Assembly (NCBI GenBank): GCA_033439765.1
Contig: JAULSN010000001.1
Span: 1,488,001 to 1,552,000, forward strand
Length of the DNA: 64,000 bases
Reading direction: 5' to 3'
From: Lasiosphaeria ovina
Lineage: Eukaryota > Ascomycota > Sordariomycetes > Sordariales > Lasiosphaeriaceae
The notes below the pieces were generated by a model, which saw nothing but the letters and a program-made list of their open reading frames with translations, had not been told where the DNA came from and did not search any database. Below, piece after piece: positions 23,290 to 35,040 of the stretch. Made by a program: the position numbers and the translations under genes. Positions within the stretch are counted from its first letter, which is position 1; each line of letters starts with the position of its first letter.

Positions 23290-25497
23290 TCAGTCCAGGC
23301 CGGCCCACTCGGCGTCGGCATCCACATCGGCAGCAGGCGCGCCGTCGCGCCGCTGGCGCTGGGCCTCCTTCTTCCTGCGCTTGCTGCCCTCGATGGCGCC
23401 ACGCTTGTTGTTGTCGCGGCGGCGCTGCCAGGCGCTCGTGGTGGTGATGGTGGCGCGGCCTCCGGTGCGGCGGGCCTCGACGCCGCGGACCTTAAGCTTG
23501 CGCTTGTCGTCGCGGGCGACGCGCGGCAGGGCGTCGAGCAGCCACTGCTGGACGGTGCCGACGCCGGGCTTCTTGCCGGCCTGGCGCTCGCTCATGGCGA
23601 TGACCGTGGCGACGCTGCGCACGTAGGGCACGTCGTCCTTGGTGTATAGGGTGACGGCGACGCCGCCCTCTCGGCCGGCGCGGCCTGTGCGGCCGGCGCG
23701 ATGCACGTAGGCGGCGGCCGACGTTGGTACGTCGTAGTTGACGACGCCGTTGACGCCGGCAAAGTCGACGCCGCGCGCCAGCACGTCGGTCGTGATGAGC
23801 ACCCACACGTCGCCGGCGCGGAAGCGCGCCATGATGCGCGAGCGCGCCGCATCGGGCAGCGACGAGTGCAGCACGGCCACGCGCGCCGACCCGCCCGCCT
23901 CGAGCGGGATGTCGTACTTGAGCTCGTCGTGCAGCGCCTGTGCGCGCTCGATGGACTGCGTAAAGACGAGGAACGGCGGCCGCAGCGCCGGGCCCGAGTC
24001 GGCGCTCGACACGGGGTGTAGCAGCTGCCGCAGCGCCAGCAGCTTGCCGGCCTCGGACGCCGCGTAGACGAGCTTGTGCGTGATGTTGGGCACCGCTAGG
24101 TCCTTGAGACCGACGACGAGCCGTACCAGCGGCTTAGGCACCGTGTCGGTGCGCCGCGCCTGCTTGTGCAATTGCTGCGCGAGGAGCGTCTCGATGCTGG
24201 ACCCCATGGTGGCCGACCAGCACGTGAGCGCGAGGTCGGCGTGCGTGCAGGCCCGCCAGATGCGCAGCGTCTGGCGCCGGAAGAGGGGGTCGAGCAGCAC
24301 GTCGGCCTCGTCGAGGACCAGCGACCGCACCGACGGCAGCGTCTTGCTGGCGCCTGCCTTACCGGCCAGGAAATTGAGCAGCGTCTTGGGCGTCGTCACG
24401 AGAATGTCCACCTTGGCCAGCTTCGGGTTGTCCTTGGAGGGTCCGTCGGACTCACCGCCGCTCTCGCCGCCGCTCTCGGCCGACGCGGCCTCGGCCTCGG
24501 CCTCGCTACCGTGGTCGCTAGCAGCCTCGTCGGCGTCAGCGTCAGCGCCAGCGCCGTGCGCGGCCTCTTCTGCCGCGAGCCGCAGGCTCTTCTTCATGAG
24601 GACCACGCGCACGCCTGTGCCGAGGGCGAGCTTTCGGCCCTCGTTGACGATCTGACTGGCGAGTTCCCTGGTCGGCGCGACGATGAGCGCCTCGAACAAG
24701 TGCTCGTCAGAGGGCTGCTCGCCCCTCTTGCGGAGGATGCCGTCGATGGCAGGGATCAGGAAGCTGATGGTCTTGCCGCTGCCGGTGGGGGCTGCCGCCA
24801 GAAAATCGACGCCTCTGGCGACGTCAAGCGGGGCTTCGGCCCTCTCCAGGGCCGTCTCTGGGCGCAGCAGAAGCGGCAGGCTCCCCATCTGGACCTCGGT
24901 CGGCACGCGGAAGCCCTGGCTGGTGATGTTGTCGGCCAATTGCCGCGACACGCCGTAGAGGTGGCGCAGCTCGCCGAACGAGGTCAGCGGCTGGGGGTAG
25001 ATCTGCTGCTTCTTGTCGTCCTTTTTGGGGCTGGGCTTTGCAGCAGCTGTTGTGTCTTTGTCCTTCTTAGCCTTCTTGGGCGGGGTTTTCGCCTGGTCTG
25101 CGGGATTGAAGAGGACGGTGAGCTTGAGGCGGTGCGACCGGAGCGTCTGGCGGCATTCGTCGTCGTCGAGCAGCCGGGCCTTGGGGGCGGGCGTCTGGGG
25201 TTTGTGCTGGGGGTTTGCTGGGGCGGGGGCGGCGGCGTGGGACTCGGCCGAGGGCGCTGGCTTGGGCGCAAAGTAGTCGACGTCGCTCACATCGCTGTCG
25301 CCGTCGCTGTCGTGGGCGGCGGTGGCACCGTCGTGCTGGGGCCGGCCCTTGCGCTTTCTCTTCTTGCCTCGGGCGGGGCCGACGTCGTCGTGGAAGAACT
25401 GCGGGTTGGGGCGTGACCCGGCCGACGGGAGCTGCGGTGCGGCTCCCGCTGGAGCGCTCTTCTTGATGCCCCGGGAGAGGACTCTGAGGATGTCCAT
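23290..25497 (-). CDS. ROK1: ATP-dependent DEAD-box RNA helicase ROK1
   Basis: A single exon of 735 residues. ROK1 is a nucleolar helicase needed for early cleavages of the small-subunit rRNA precursor. An N-terminal Lys-rich and acidic region (about 40-165) precedes a helicase core with the Q-motif region (about 180-203), motif I APTGSGKT (236-243), Ia PTRELA (275-280), motif II DEAD (396-399), motif III SAT (428-430), motif V (TDVLARGVDF) and motif VI (HRAGRTGRAG). A stretch of about 45 Ala/Asp/Glu/Ser-rich residues (about 311-357) is inserted between motif Ia and the VDILVTTP strand. The C-terminus is basic. The MDILRVLSRGIKK start fits the ROK1 family. The 3' neighbour on the same strand, ISM1, ends 408 bases upstream. 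The long plus-strand frame at 24166-25416 is a compositional shadow. Confidence 0.93.
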   Translation of the reverse strand: MDILRVLSRGIKKSAPAGAAPQLPSAGSRPNPQFFHDDVGPARGKKRKRKGRPQHDGATAAHDSDGDSDVSDVDYFAPKPAPSAESHAAAPAPANPQHKPQTPAPKARLLDDDECRQTLRSHRLKLTVLFNPADQAKTPPKKAKKDKDTTAAAKPSPKKDDKKQQIYPQPLTSFGELRHLYGVSRQLADNITSQGFRVPTEVQMGSLPLLLRPETALERAEAPLDVARGVDFLAAAPTGSGKTISFLIPAIDGILRKRGEQPSDEHLFEALIVAPTRELASQIVNEGRKLALGTGVRVVLMKKSLRLAAEEAAHGAGADADADEAASDHGSEAEAEAASAESGGESGGESDGPSKDNPKLAKVDILVTTPKTLLNFLAGKAGASKTLPSVRSLVLDEADVLLDPLFRRQTLRIWRACTHADLALTCWSATMGSSIETLLAQQLHKQARRTDTVPKPLVRLVVGLKDLAVPNITHKLVYAASEAGKLLALRQLLHPVSSADSGPALRPPFLVFTQSIERAQALHDELKYDIPLEAGGSARVAVLHSSLPDAARSRIMARFRAGDVWVLITTDVLARGVDFAGVNGVVNYDVPTSAAAYVHRAGRTGRAGREGGVAVTLYTKDDVPYVRSVATVIAMSERQAGKKPGVGTVQQWLLDALPRVARDDKRKLKVRGVEARRTGGRATITTTSAWQRRRDNNKRGAIEGSKRRKKEAQRQRRDGAPAADVDADAEWAGLD

Positions 25498-25905
25498 TGC
25501 GTGTGGTGCTGGTTAGTCGTGAATCCAGTCCAAGGTTCGAGGATTGTCGAGCAAATTTTGGATGGGGGCGATAAGAGCTTATCGGAAATTTTGGTGGGGC
25601 AGCTCGAGGCTCGAGCTGGTAATACGGATACATACCGGCCTCACCACTACTGTAGATCTGCTCCACCACAGCTTGAGGCAGGCTTGGCAGGACCCTGAAT
25701 GCTGGCACCTGCCTACAGTGTACAGTACAGCAAGGTAATCAACCTCAAGATCAGGCATTAAGGGAGCTGGAAGGAACTGGATAGATTGGATGAATTGGGA
25801 GAATGTTTCGGAAGGAAATTGAGCGTCTCCGGTATCTACGACTGCACGTATTGTCTATCGCGTACTGTACAATACAAGTTTATATCTACATAATACACAG
25901 GTCTA
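25498..25905. other. Intergenic between ISM1 and ROK1
   Basis: This 408 bp spacer carries the ISM1 3' region and the ROK1 promoter, both on the minus strand. It contains several GTACTGTAC/GTACAGTAC-type words (near 25719-25728 and 25862-25875). Nothing else was recognised. Confidence 0.5.
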
Positions 25906-28855
25906 TCAGGTAGTTTCACCCCCCACGACGTTCTTACAGCGGCCGCACAGCTGGTCCTCGGCCGGCGCCACATAGCGCCAGCACCGCGGGCACTTGGGCT
26001 GCTTCGGCGGCAGCACCACGGCCGTGCACTTGGTCCCGCCCACCTCAAAGTCCTCCGAGAACGGACAGTCGGCAGGCGTGGCGCCGTTGAGCTCGACCGA
26101 CGACACGACAAACATGGCCTCGAGCTCGTCGCGGTACCTGTCCAGCACCGACAGCGCCGCGCCGCCCGGCACCCGCAGGACCACGGCGCACTGCAGCGAC
26201 GACCCGAGCGCCTTGGCCACCCGCGCCGCCTCGGCCGCCGCCTTGATAGCCGCGTGCGTCGCCATCAGCACCGGCACCGCCGCGCGGAGTTCCGCCTCGT
26301 CGCCCGCGAGGCGGCTGGCGTCGATGACGGGCGCCGAGTAGAGCTGCTGCAGCGGGTGCACCGCCGCCGCGTCCTGCTTCAGCCACGCCGGCCGGTGGTC
26401 CCAGGCCTCCTCGACCAGCACCGGCGTGACGGGCGCCAGCATGCGCAGCACACCCGCCAGGATCGGCTCCACCACCCCGCCGCCGTCGGCGCAGTAAAGC
26501 CGGTCCTTGAGTGCCTCGAGGTAGAAGGCCGACAGGTCGTTGGCGAGCCACCGGTTCAGGCTGCCGAGCGCCTTGTTGAACTCGTAGTTGTCGTAGTGTC
26601 GGCCCACCTCGTCCATGACGTCCCGGAGCTGGAGAAGCGCGATGCGGTCGACCACCGTTAGCGGCGCCGTCCGAGCCGACTCGTGCATGGACCCTGTCAG
26701 CATCTTGATGGTGGTGCGGTACTTAAGCAGCGACTGGTGAACGGCCTTGAGCACCGGCTGCCCGAGCACCATGTCGCGCGTGTAGTCGCCGCTGGCCGCC
26801 CACAGCCGCAGTGCATCCGGGCCGAGCGCGTCCTTGGACGTGCCGCCGCCCTTGGTCTTGAGCAGCGGGAGCAGCGACCCGTCCATGACCTGGTCCGCCG
26901 ACACGACGTTGCCCAGCGACTTGGACATCTTCTTGCCGCTCTGGTCTAGCGTAAAGCCGTGCGTGATCAGCGTCCTAAACGGCGATAGCCCAACCGCCGC
27001 CGTGCTCGGGGGCGTCTGGCTCGCCATGGCCGCCACGCGCGTCAGCAGGCTGGACTGGAACCAGCCGCGGTGCTGGTCCGAGCCCTCGAGGTAGACGTCG
27101 GCCTGTCGGTCCGTCATGGTCCAGCTGCTGCCGCTGTCAAACCACACGTCCATCGTGTCGCGGCCGCGCGTGTAGCCGGCCGCGCTGCCCAGTGCGGCGG
27201 GGATCCAGGCCGGGTCGTCGGGCGCGTCGGTCCACCACGCGTCGGTGCCCCTCTCCTCGATGACGGACAGGATGTGGTCGATGGTCTGCTCAGTCATGAC
27301 GGCCTCGCCGCTCGCGTCGTAGAGTGCGGGGATCGGCACGCCCCACGCGCGCTGCCGCGAGATGCACCACTCGCTGCGGCCCTTGACAAACGCCTCGAGC
27401 CTGTTCCTGCCGCCCTCGGGCACGAAGCGCACCTCGTCGAGCGCCTCGAGCGCCTGTGCCTTGATCGACGCCACGTCGGCAAACCACTGCGCCGTGGCCC
27501 GCACGATGATGGGCTGCTTGGTCCGCCAGTCGTACGGGTACTTGTGCCGGTACTCGTGCACGTCGAGCACGGCGTCGCCGAGCAGCGCGAGCACGGCCGC
27601 GCTGCCGCCGTCGAGAACGGCCACGCCCCTCAGCCGCTCGGGCTCGTCTGGGTACGCCTCGTCGGTGAACAGGCCGTCGTTGTCCACGGGGGCCGTGATG
27701 GGGATGCCGAGCGCGCTGCACGCCACGTAGTCTTCGAACCCGTGTCCGGGGGCGCAGTGCACGAGCCCGCTGCCCGACTCGGCCGTGACGAACGAGCCGT
27801 GGATGACGGGCTGCGGGGTGGCCGACTTGCCGCGGAGCATGTTCACGTATTGCAGACCGGTAAGCTCGCTGCCTTGGAACGTGCCGAGCACGTCAGGCTC
27901 GCCCCCTCCGAGAATTTTTGAGATGCGGTCCAGACAGCCCTCGGCAACCAGGACGGCGTCGTCCCCAGCCCGGACAATATGGTACGTCAGGTCGTCGTGC
28001 ACGGCAATGGCTCGGTTCGCCGGCAGGGTCCACGGCGTCGTCGTCCACACGACGGCGAACAGCCGGCCGTCGAGGCCCTGCAGCCCGGGTAGACGGCTGT
28101 AGTCGCCGACGATGGGGAACCGCACATAGGCGGCGGTGGACACGTGGCCCTGGGGGTACTCGAGCTCGGCCTCGGCAAGCGCGGTGCCCGACGACGGCGA
28201 CCAGTAGACGGGCTTGTACTTGCGGTAGACGAGCCCGCGGCAGGCCATGCGCTGGAAGAGGCGCAGCTGCCGGATCTCAAAAGCCATGTCCATGGTGGTC
28301 CACCGCCGCTCCCAGTCGCCCATGACGGCGTAGGTGCGGAAGCTCTTCATCTGCGAGAGCACCGTCTTAGTGGCGAGCTTGCGGGCAGCCTCGCGGATCT
28401 TGCCGGGCGCCATGCGCCTGCCCCCGGGCCCGACGGCCTTGAGCTCAATGGGCAGTCCGTGGCAGTCCCACCCGGGGATGTACGTGACGCGGCGGCCTAA
28501 TGTGTCAGCACGGCTAGCCGGTCGTGATGGCTGACGTAGAGTGCATACCTTGCTGGACCTTGACGCGGAGAATGACGTCCTTGAGGATCTTGTTGAGGGC
28601 GTGCCCGGCGTGCAGGCTGCCGTTGGCGTAGGGCGGGCCATCGTGCAGTACGAACTCGCCGTCAGCGGGGCGGTTGGCGGCCTGCCACCGGTACAGGTCG
28701 TCGGCGCATCGCTGGATGTACTGGTCGCGGAGCTGCCCCTGGGGACGGGGCCTTGGGCGGTCAGCGGCAGGGCACGCACATGGTGGAGATGGAGGCAGAG
28801 CTTACGGAAATGTCGATTTGGGCAGCCTCAGCGTCGATGCCCAGTTCTTCGACAT
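25906..28855 (-). CDS. ISM1: Mitochondrial isoleucyl-tRNA synthetase
   Basis: Three exons: 28855-28806, 28751-28549 and 28496-25906, giving 947 residues. The introns are 54 and 52 nt, each with a GCTGAC branch. For intron 1 the acceptor at 28752 was chosen over the CAG 13 bases further on, because only it keeps the frame and gives STFPPRPQ. The enzyme charges tRNA-Ile. Seen in order: the HIGH-type motif HAGH (64-67) in [10 protein letters not shown]...HA, the [12 protein letters not shown] block (91-102), an editing domain with [17 protein letters not shown] (607-611), an anticodon-binding domain, and a C-terminal zinc knuckle with C920, C923, C935 and C938. Length and layout match the bacterial-type, mitochondrial enzyme, not the longer cytosolic one. 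The start has few acidic residues and could serve as an import signal. The gene is divergent from the unknown gene at 29236. Confidence 0.92.
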
Positions 28856-29235
28856 GGTCTCGCACGCTGCATTGTGGGATCGCAGTTGGTGGTGTTTTGC
28901 TGCTGCGATTGAAGCTTTGCTGCGATAAAAATTTCGCGACGCGGCAGCTCGAGGCTAGGATTGGTAGCTATCGTCCAGTGTACTGTAATTGGCGCTAGCT
29001 GTATGTACAGTACAGTACCTACCCCTGCAATCTAAGCCGTCTGCAAGGCTACAGCGTCAGCACCCCGCACTGAGCTTCATCTACCGCGTCGAGTCATGCA
29101 GGTGGTCTGACTGCCCGTCTGACTGACAACTTCTGTCTTTGACATCTATTGTCACCCGAACATATCCCCAACACTCATGTCACCGACAACTATCGCTAAC
29201 TAGCACTATTGTTGACCTCGAAGCAAACGACAGCC
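28856..29235. promoter_or_regulatory. Divergent promoter region of ISM1 and the unknown gene
   Basis: The 380 bp between two outward-pointing start codons must hold both promoters. It contains the word TGTACAGTACAGTAC at 29004-29018, related to palindromes in other spacers of this window. No TATA box is clear. Confidence 0.45.
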
Positions 29236-30217
29236 ATGGCACCGATACGCCGCTACCTTAGAATTAGCAAATACTCGGTCCTGGAATGCCGCATATACCT
29301 CGACAATCCCGCCCTCACCCAGACGTGGCTGCTCAACCCCCGGAACCCCGTCTTGCCGCGCGTCATCGAGAGCGTGCGGCCGCTCGTGCTGCCCAAGCTG
29401 CGCGAGGAGAAGGAGCGCGAGCGCAGCCGCAAGAAGAACAAGAAGCGGAGCATCAAGGACGTCGTGATAGAGGGTAGGCACCGCCCCGCAACCGCCCCGC
29501 CACTCGCTAAGCAGCGCAGATGACTTTGAGGTGTCTATCTTCCTGACGGGCACTGAGACGCGGCACTCGCTGCTGCACAAGCAGAAGCACTTCCGCGACA
29601 AGGTGCAGACTAAGCTCACGTCCAACTCGTCGCGCCTGACGGGCGCGTCCCGCGAGGCCCCCATCGACCTCCAAGACGCTGCCGACGACGTGCTGATCCT
29701 TGCCGAATATCAGGATGACGTCGACCTCGACGCCATTCCCGCGGTGGATGAAACAGCCCCCAGCCCCAGCCCGCCCAATCGGCGGCCAAAACGAAGCCGC
29801 CGAGCGGCCGCCGAGACCAGCCAGCCTGGTCCTGGCGTGCACGTCGAGACGATCGACTCGGGCTCGGACGATTCGTCGGGCGACGAGCTGTTTGTAGGCG
29901 CAAGCGACAACAATGACACAGGATCCGGCCCCCCGCCCAAGCGCCGCAAGCAGAGGGCGGCGGCCGCTGGGGAGAAGGAGCAGGACCCCGACGACAAAAA
30001 GAAGATGGCCATGGACATATCGTACGAGGGGTTTGCCATATACGGGCGCGTCCTTTGCCTGGTGGTCAAGCGACGCGACGGCGGGAGCAGGAGCGGGCCC
30101 GCGCCGGCAAACATTAATCTATCGCAGACCGGCCAGGCTGGCGGCCAGGCCACGATGGAGAACTGGATCACGTCCACCCAGCTGCCTGAAGCCGGTCTGG
30201 GAGACGAGGCCCTGTAA
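29236..30217 (+). CDS. Conserved fungal protein of unknown function
   Basis: Two exons, 29236-29473 and 29520-30217, give 311 residues. The 46 nt intron (GTAGGC...GCTAAG...CGCAG) joins GAG-G to AT-GAC, restoring VIEDDFEVSIF. The N-terminal 110 residues look like a compact, conserved domain (IRRYLRISKYSVLECRIYL, then LNPRNPVLPRVIESVRPLV), including a Lys/Arg/Glu-rich helix (LREEKERERSRKKNKKR). The middle is acidic and Ser/Pro-rich, with a basic patch (PPPKRRKQR) that could be a nuclear localisation signal. A short C-terminal block (DISYEGFAIYGRVLCLVVKR, then MENWITSTQLPE) also looks conserved. It reminds me of an orphan family found across filamentous ascomycetes, but I cannot name a function. 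Nuclear location is an inference from the basic patch. Confidence 0.8.
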
Positions 30218-30324
30218 CGTTCCTGCGGGCCAGGTGATCGCGGGGAAGCTTCAGCTCTTGCTATGCTATGCTGTCTGCTATGTTGTTACGCTGTATAATA
30301 CTTGTTGTCTACTGCTATGGTACG

Positions 30325-30362
30325 GGCGGGATGCGGGCGGGATGCGGGCAGGATGCGGGCAG
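30325..30362. repeat. GCGGGATGCGGGC minisatellite
   Basis: About three and a half tandem units of GCGGG(C/A)GGAT type lie just after the unknown gene. Simple G-rich repeat. Confidence 0.7.
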
Positions 30363-33300
30363 CTCGGCCAGGTCAGTTCTGCGCCGCCGGCTCGCACCAC
30401 CACCCACACCAGACGACCGAGTGACCAGTTGTGCCATCACAGCGTGCTTCGTGCTCCAAGCAGCGAGGTCCCAAAGCAGCGATGGATGGATGACGCTGCG
30501 TGCGTGGGGTCGCAAATGTTTGTGTCGATCATGGATGAAACATGTAACACGGCCCCTGCGCAGCGTCGACCGCCAATAGTACCTCCGGAAGTTCACCAGC
30601 GTAAGCGAAACCATCGCGCTAGCCGCAGTTCATGCTGTGGTTCCGAGTTGTCCACCTCCGAATTAATCAGAAACACTACGTCCAGGTGACCTCTACTGTC
30701 GACCCGGCCGTGCGGTCTTGGGAGTCTGGGACGGCGCGTCCGTCACATCTGTCACATCCCCCGCGAATCGCCCGCAGCGTGATAGAGCGCGCCTTGCCGC
30801 ATCGCGGCCTGGGGCGTACACTAGCGAGCGCAATGACATAACCTTGATTGCAAGCTGAATGCCCAGACACCAGGGACCCTGTGCCCGGTCGACTGCCAGC
30901 CTGGTTGCACTGCGGATAGGCCCATTGCGCGGCCTCAATGTCAATCTTGGCCTTCCTTGCTTGGGACACACTAGCTGACCGGCGTTGAGATCTGCCCATC
31001 TTCAAGCCACAGCAAATATTGGCCACGCACTCGATCTGGCCACCGATAGCGATCAGGCCACCGACCTCTGCTGCAGTGAATATTGAGGACGGCCAGCCGC
31101 AAGTCGGGTCGCCTGATGTGCATCTTCGACCAAGAAATTGCAGTCACTTGGTTGCACGCTTGATATTGAAATTGGGAGCAAATTTTGGGAGCAAATTTCC
31201 GCAGCCGGCGTCCAGGCATCAGGCATCATCCCGCGCCTCAGGCATGCGGGAGGACCTCATCTATCCCGGGCGACAATCATGTGCCCGAGCCAGGAATATC
31301 TTGCACCGATTAATTTGCAGCCCGCTGACCTGCGCGCTGCTAAATTTACCATTTGCCGGGACCGAATTTGCACGTCTCATGCCTCGGAGCCCCTACATTG
31401 CAGGAATCAGGATCCGAGAAATATTTGCGGCAGAATGCCATCAGTATCGACTATCAGGGAGAATGATGGACGAGATAGGGGCTCGGCTTGCCTTGTTACG
31501 CCACCCGACACGAGGACGGACACGAGCCGGGAGAATACGCACCGCTCTGGTCGTATCGCTGTAACGATAAATCGGACGTGGCGGCTCGGCTCAGCACAGG
31601 AAAGAAATAGCGTCATTCGCGTGCGCCTCTCTCTTGCCCGTGCGTGTGCTGGTCTGATTGATTTCGATTGACTGCTCACTACGGAGCCGGCCTGCAGTCT
31701 GTGGCCTCGCTTCCCGCCCTAATTAGGTCCCGCAGTGTTCTCCACCCTTGATTCCGGGCCATTGCTTGTGATGTGTCGGTTGATTTTGATTTGGAAGCAG
31801 CTGCGAGGAAATTGCTGCAGTACCGTCTGCTGCAGACGGAGTAATCGACGGGCAAGCTGCTGTCTCGACTTTCGCCTGCCCCTTTTCTCTGCGTTGTGCT
31901 CCTTTACTGTGGTAGCTGCGATCCCAAGCTGCCTGCTCCAGACCAAAAGTCGACAGCCGAGAGGCCTGCGGGCGATTCCCAAAGCATCCCATTGCAGCGA
32001 TCGCCAGGGGGACCTGTTTTCCACGTGGTGGCAGGGGTTGGTCAGCTCTGCTGCGGGGCGTCGATTTGCTGGGAAGACTCCACTGTGGCACGTAGTGGTC
32101 TGTGGGAGAACCTCGGCTTCGGCCCTGAGAGTCGACACACGGCGTGCTGGCTGGCTGGGGCTGGCTGGGGTCGAGCGGGGACTGCCAAACTGGAATTGAG
32201 GCGTTTCACGTCTTTTCTTTTTTCAGTCCCAATGCCGTGCCGTGATTGGCCAGGGAGCGCGGTCAATTGTCAATTGGTCTCGATTCTCATCTCTCCGGAA
32301 GATCCGCCGAGCACTCGACCTGGACGTATCGACGCCGCTTCGTCTGACGAATTGCAAATCAGATGCAAGCCGTAGGCACACGTACATACACAGAATGCGG
32401 AGAGCGATCGCCGTAGGCTGGCCGAGAAATGCCTCTTTTCGACTTTCGAAACTACTAATTTGCGGTATGGGGTCGCTAGCATCCCGACTTCCCGACGTCC
32501 GGCGCCCATCTTTACTGCCTCGGGACGGGGGTTGACGCCATCGCGTCATCCACGATGCAGCTGGACAGGGGCAGGCAGAACGGGAGCAAGAGCAGCAACA
32601 AGAGAACAGGTTTACCGCGCTATCCGGCAACTGGGTGCTGTCGATCGCTTTTGCTGTTCGAGCTGCTAGAGCTGCTCTGAACAAGTGCCGATTGTCGCGA
32701 TGTCCTGCTGATGCCAGGCTCGATATGCAAACCCATCCCTTGCGCCGATAAAGCGGTGCACCGATAAGCTTCACTATGCTAGCGCACGGGATCCCGAGTG
32801 ATGCCATCTGCAGGACCATGATAACAGCGCGGGCGGCGAGAGGGCCGGCCCAAATCTCCCCCGCTCTGCCCGCCGTGCCAGACGCCGTCAGCAGGCGCAG
32901 CACAGCCATTTTTACACCATACCAGGCTGTGCATGCAGAGTTGCGCAATCGTGTGCGTTGGGTGCAGGGGCACTTTGGGGATTGGTGCTGGGCGAGACCC
33001 AACAGAGCCGTAGGGCTGCCCAACCTGCAGGATGGCGTCCACTCACCACCCGCGGTGCGAGCCAGCAGCCTGGAGAACGCTTCTTTACGGGGAAAGGGAC
33101 GGAGGACTCGACCTGATGCACGAGACCTGTCACATTTGTTATCAGTGGTTTACGAGCTCTTTCTTTCTGCTATCTCTCGGCAGTCGCTCGGACGGACTCG
33201 TCTAGCACCGGCGACGGGGCCGTGTTTGCGAGATTCAGCAGCAGACCGCGGCTGCCTGTTTCAAGTCTCGAGCGTAGCGTAGAGAGTAGAACCGAGCGGC

Positions 33301-35026
33301 CAGACAGTTCGAGGCGGTGTGACTGGGGAGTTTGAAGTCTGGACATGATTTGACAGACTCATGCTTCTCCGTGTTCTGGAAGTCTTGCGGAGGCTACACT
33401 ACGTAGTGTCAGTGTCGACACTGCGGAGTACCAGCCAATCCGCTTGCGCACCAGCGCCGCCCGGGTCGATGGCTGCAGGGCTCGCAGCCGAGACAGGCAG
33501 GCTTGGGTCAGATGACCAAACACTCTGTCGCCAATTTGGGCAGGTCATCAAATTATTAATCCGCGCTGACGAACGACAGAAGGATTGAACCGAAGCCGAT
33601 CGGCAGAGACTTGGGGGCTTGGCTCAAGAGTATTGTCCGCTTGGTCAAGACATTGGACTAGGTGCACTGCAGGAGAGTCGGGCGACATGCTCAGGAACTA
33701 CTCAGCACGGAGCAAATGCTGCGAGGATACGGATACTGCGAGAGTGAACTACGGTGAATGACAGCCGACGACGCCTCCACGTGTTGGTGTGGACAGCATC
33801 GTCGGCGCCAGCGTTGTGAAGTGGAGCGGATCCCTGGCGGTCCCACGGCGCTTTGGTGTGTTCCAAGCTGCTGGGTCATGCACGGTTCGCACTAGTACCC
33901 CCAGCTGTGGCATCCGAACCCGTCGCCCGTGATGGCGGCTGCCCCTGTCCGTTCTGGGACGGCACAAGAGGCGCTGCGGATGTTGGCGTTGGGGACCGTG
34001 GACACATTTATTGCGCTGGCGAGAATGGCGAGGATGGCGCCTCTCGTGCCTCTGAATCGCCCGGAGTCCCCGAACAGAGCAATCTGTCTTTTGTCTCGGG
34101 AGCGGGGTATGTAGTTGGGCTACAGCTTGTTGGCGTTCCGTGGGCTGGTGAGACTGAGACAGTGTCCAGCCAAGGAATGGACGCTTCACCTCGTACGCAC
34201 CTCACTACGCACCGTCAGAGGCATGGCGGCAGAATTCAAATCTCTACTCAGCGGCCACTGGGTGAGCGCGCAAATAGGATAGAGGTGGTCGCTTGGCGCA
34301 TGAGAGGAATAAGCTGCTTGACAGGTACCCTCGACTCCGAGAGATATTTCTGGTGTTTGCCGTCAGCCGACAGGCCACGGCGCTGTGCCACCTTCACTTA
34401 GCACCCGCCCCCGCGCGCCTCCACCCCAATTTAACAGCCTCGCGACTGCGTCGGACATGGACTCCAAAAATACAAGGCTACACGGCGCAGACATCGCTCG
34501 CCATGCCGCACTCGTCTGGGGAGTCTTGTTAGGACCTTAGCCGCCAGGCACGTAGGACTCTCAGGCACAGTGCACTATATTCGGTCAACCGTCAACTGAG
34601 TGTGACGAGCGCGCCAGCGATTTAGCGCTCGATGGCAAGCGGCTCGTGCCCAGCGAGGCGCGCGCAAATCAAATCGAATCGGGCACGGACGGCCGCGGCC
34701 CACGGGGAATGTGCTGCAGTGCAATGAAGGTAGAGTGCGTCTGGCTGCGCAGCGCTGCAAGCGCCTGGAAGCCAGAGTCTCACCTCAGAACTCTTTCATC
34801 GGGCTTTCTCAGCGGGCACCACCATTGTTTCGGCTGCTTTGTTCGTCTGCTCAACCGCATCAACTTACACGTCACATTCTTGTTGGCCGTGCGCGTTTGT
34901 TGCCTTTGGAAGACCGACGTGCCCGAGCAGTCTGTTTCATCCTGATCCTCCCACAATCTTGTTGCTGACCCCGGCCTGAGCCTCAAGCTGTCGGAGCAGA
35001 CGGAGGTACGGATACTAGGTTGGTAT

Positions 35027-35040
35027 GTACTGTACAGTAC
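35027..35040. repeat. Perfect 14 bp palindrome GTACTGTACAGTAC
   Basis: This word is its own reverse complement. Shorter versions occur in the spacers at 25719-25728, 25862-25875 and 29004-29018. It could be a binding site for a dimeric regulator; that is an inference. Confidence 0.6.

Noticed and set aside
24166..25416. 416-codon plus-strand frame opposite ROK1
   Set aside because: It is antisense to a clearly conserved helicase and results from the GC-rich codon use of ROK1. The same holds for the long frames opposite ISM1 (27070-27921), PIG-U, kinesin-5 and the Rrn9-like gene.
33853..34401. 182-codon Gly-rich plus-strand frame with CPCPFWDG
   Set aside because: Looked briefly like a small secreted Cys-rich protein, but there is no signal peptide, the first codon is not ATG, and the Cys pattern does not repeat.
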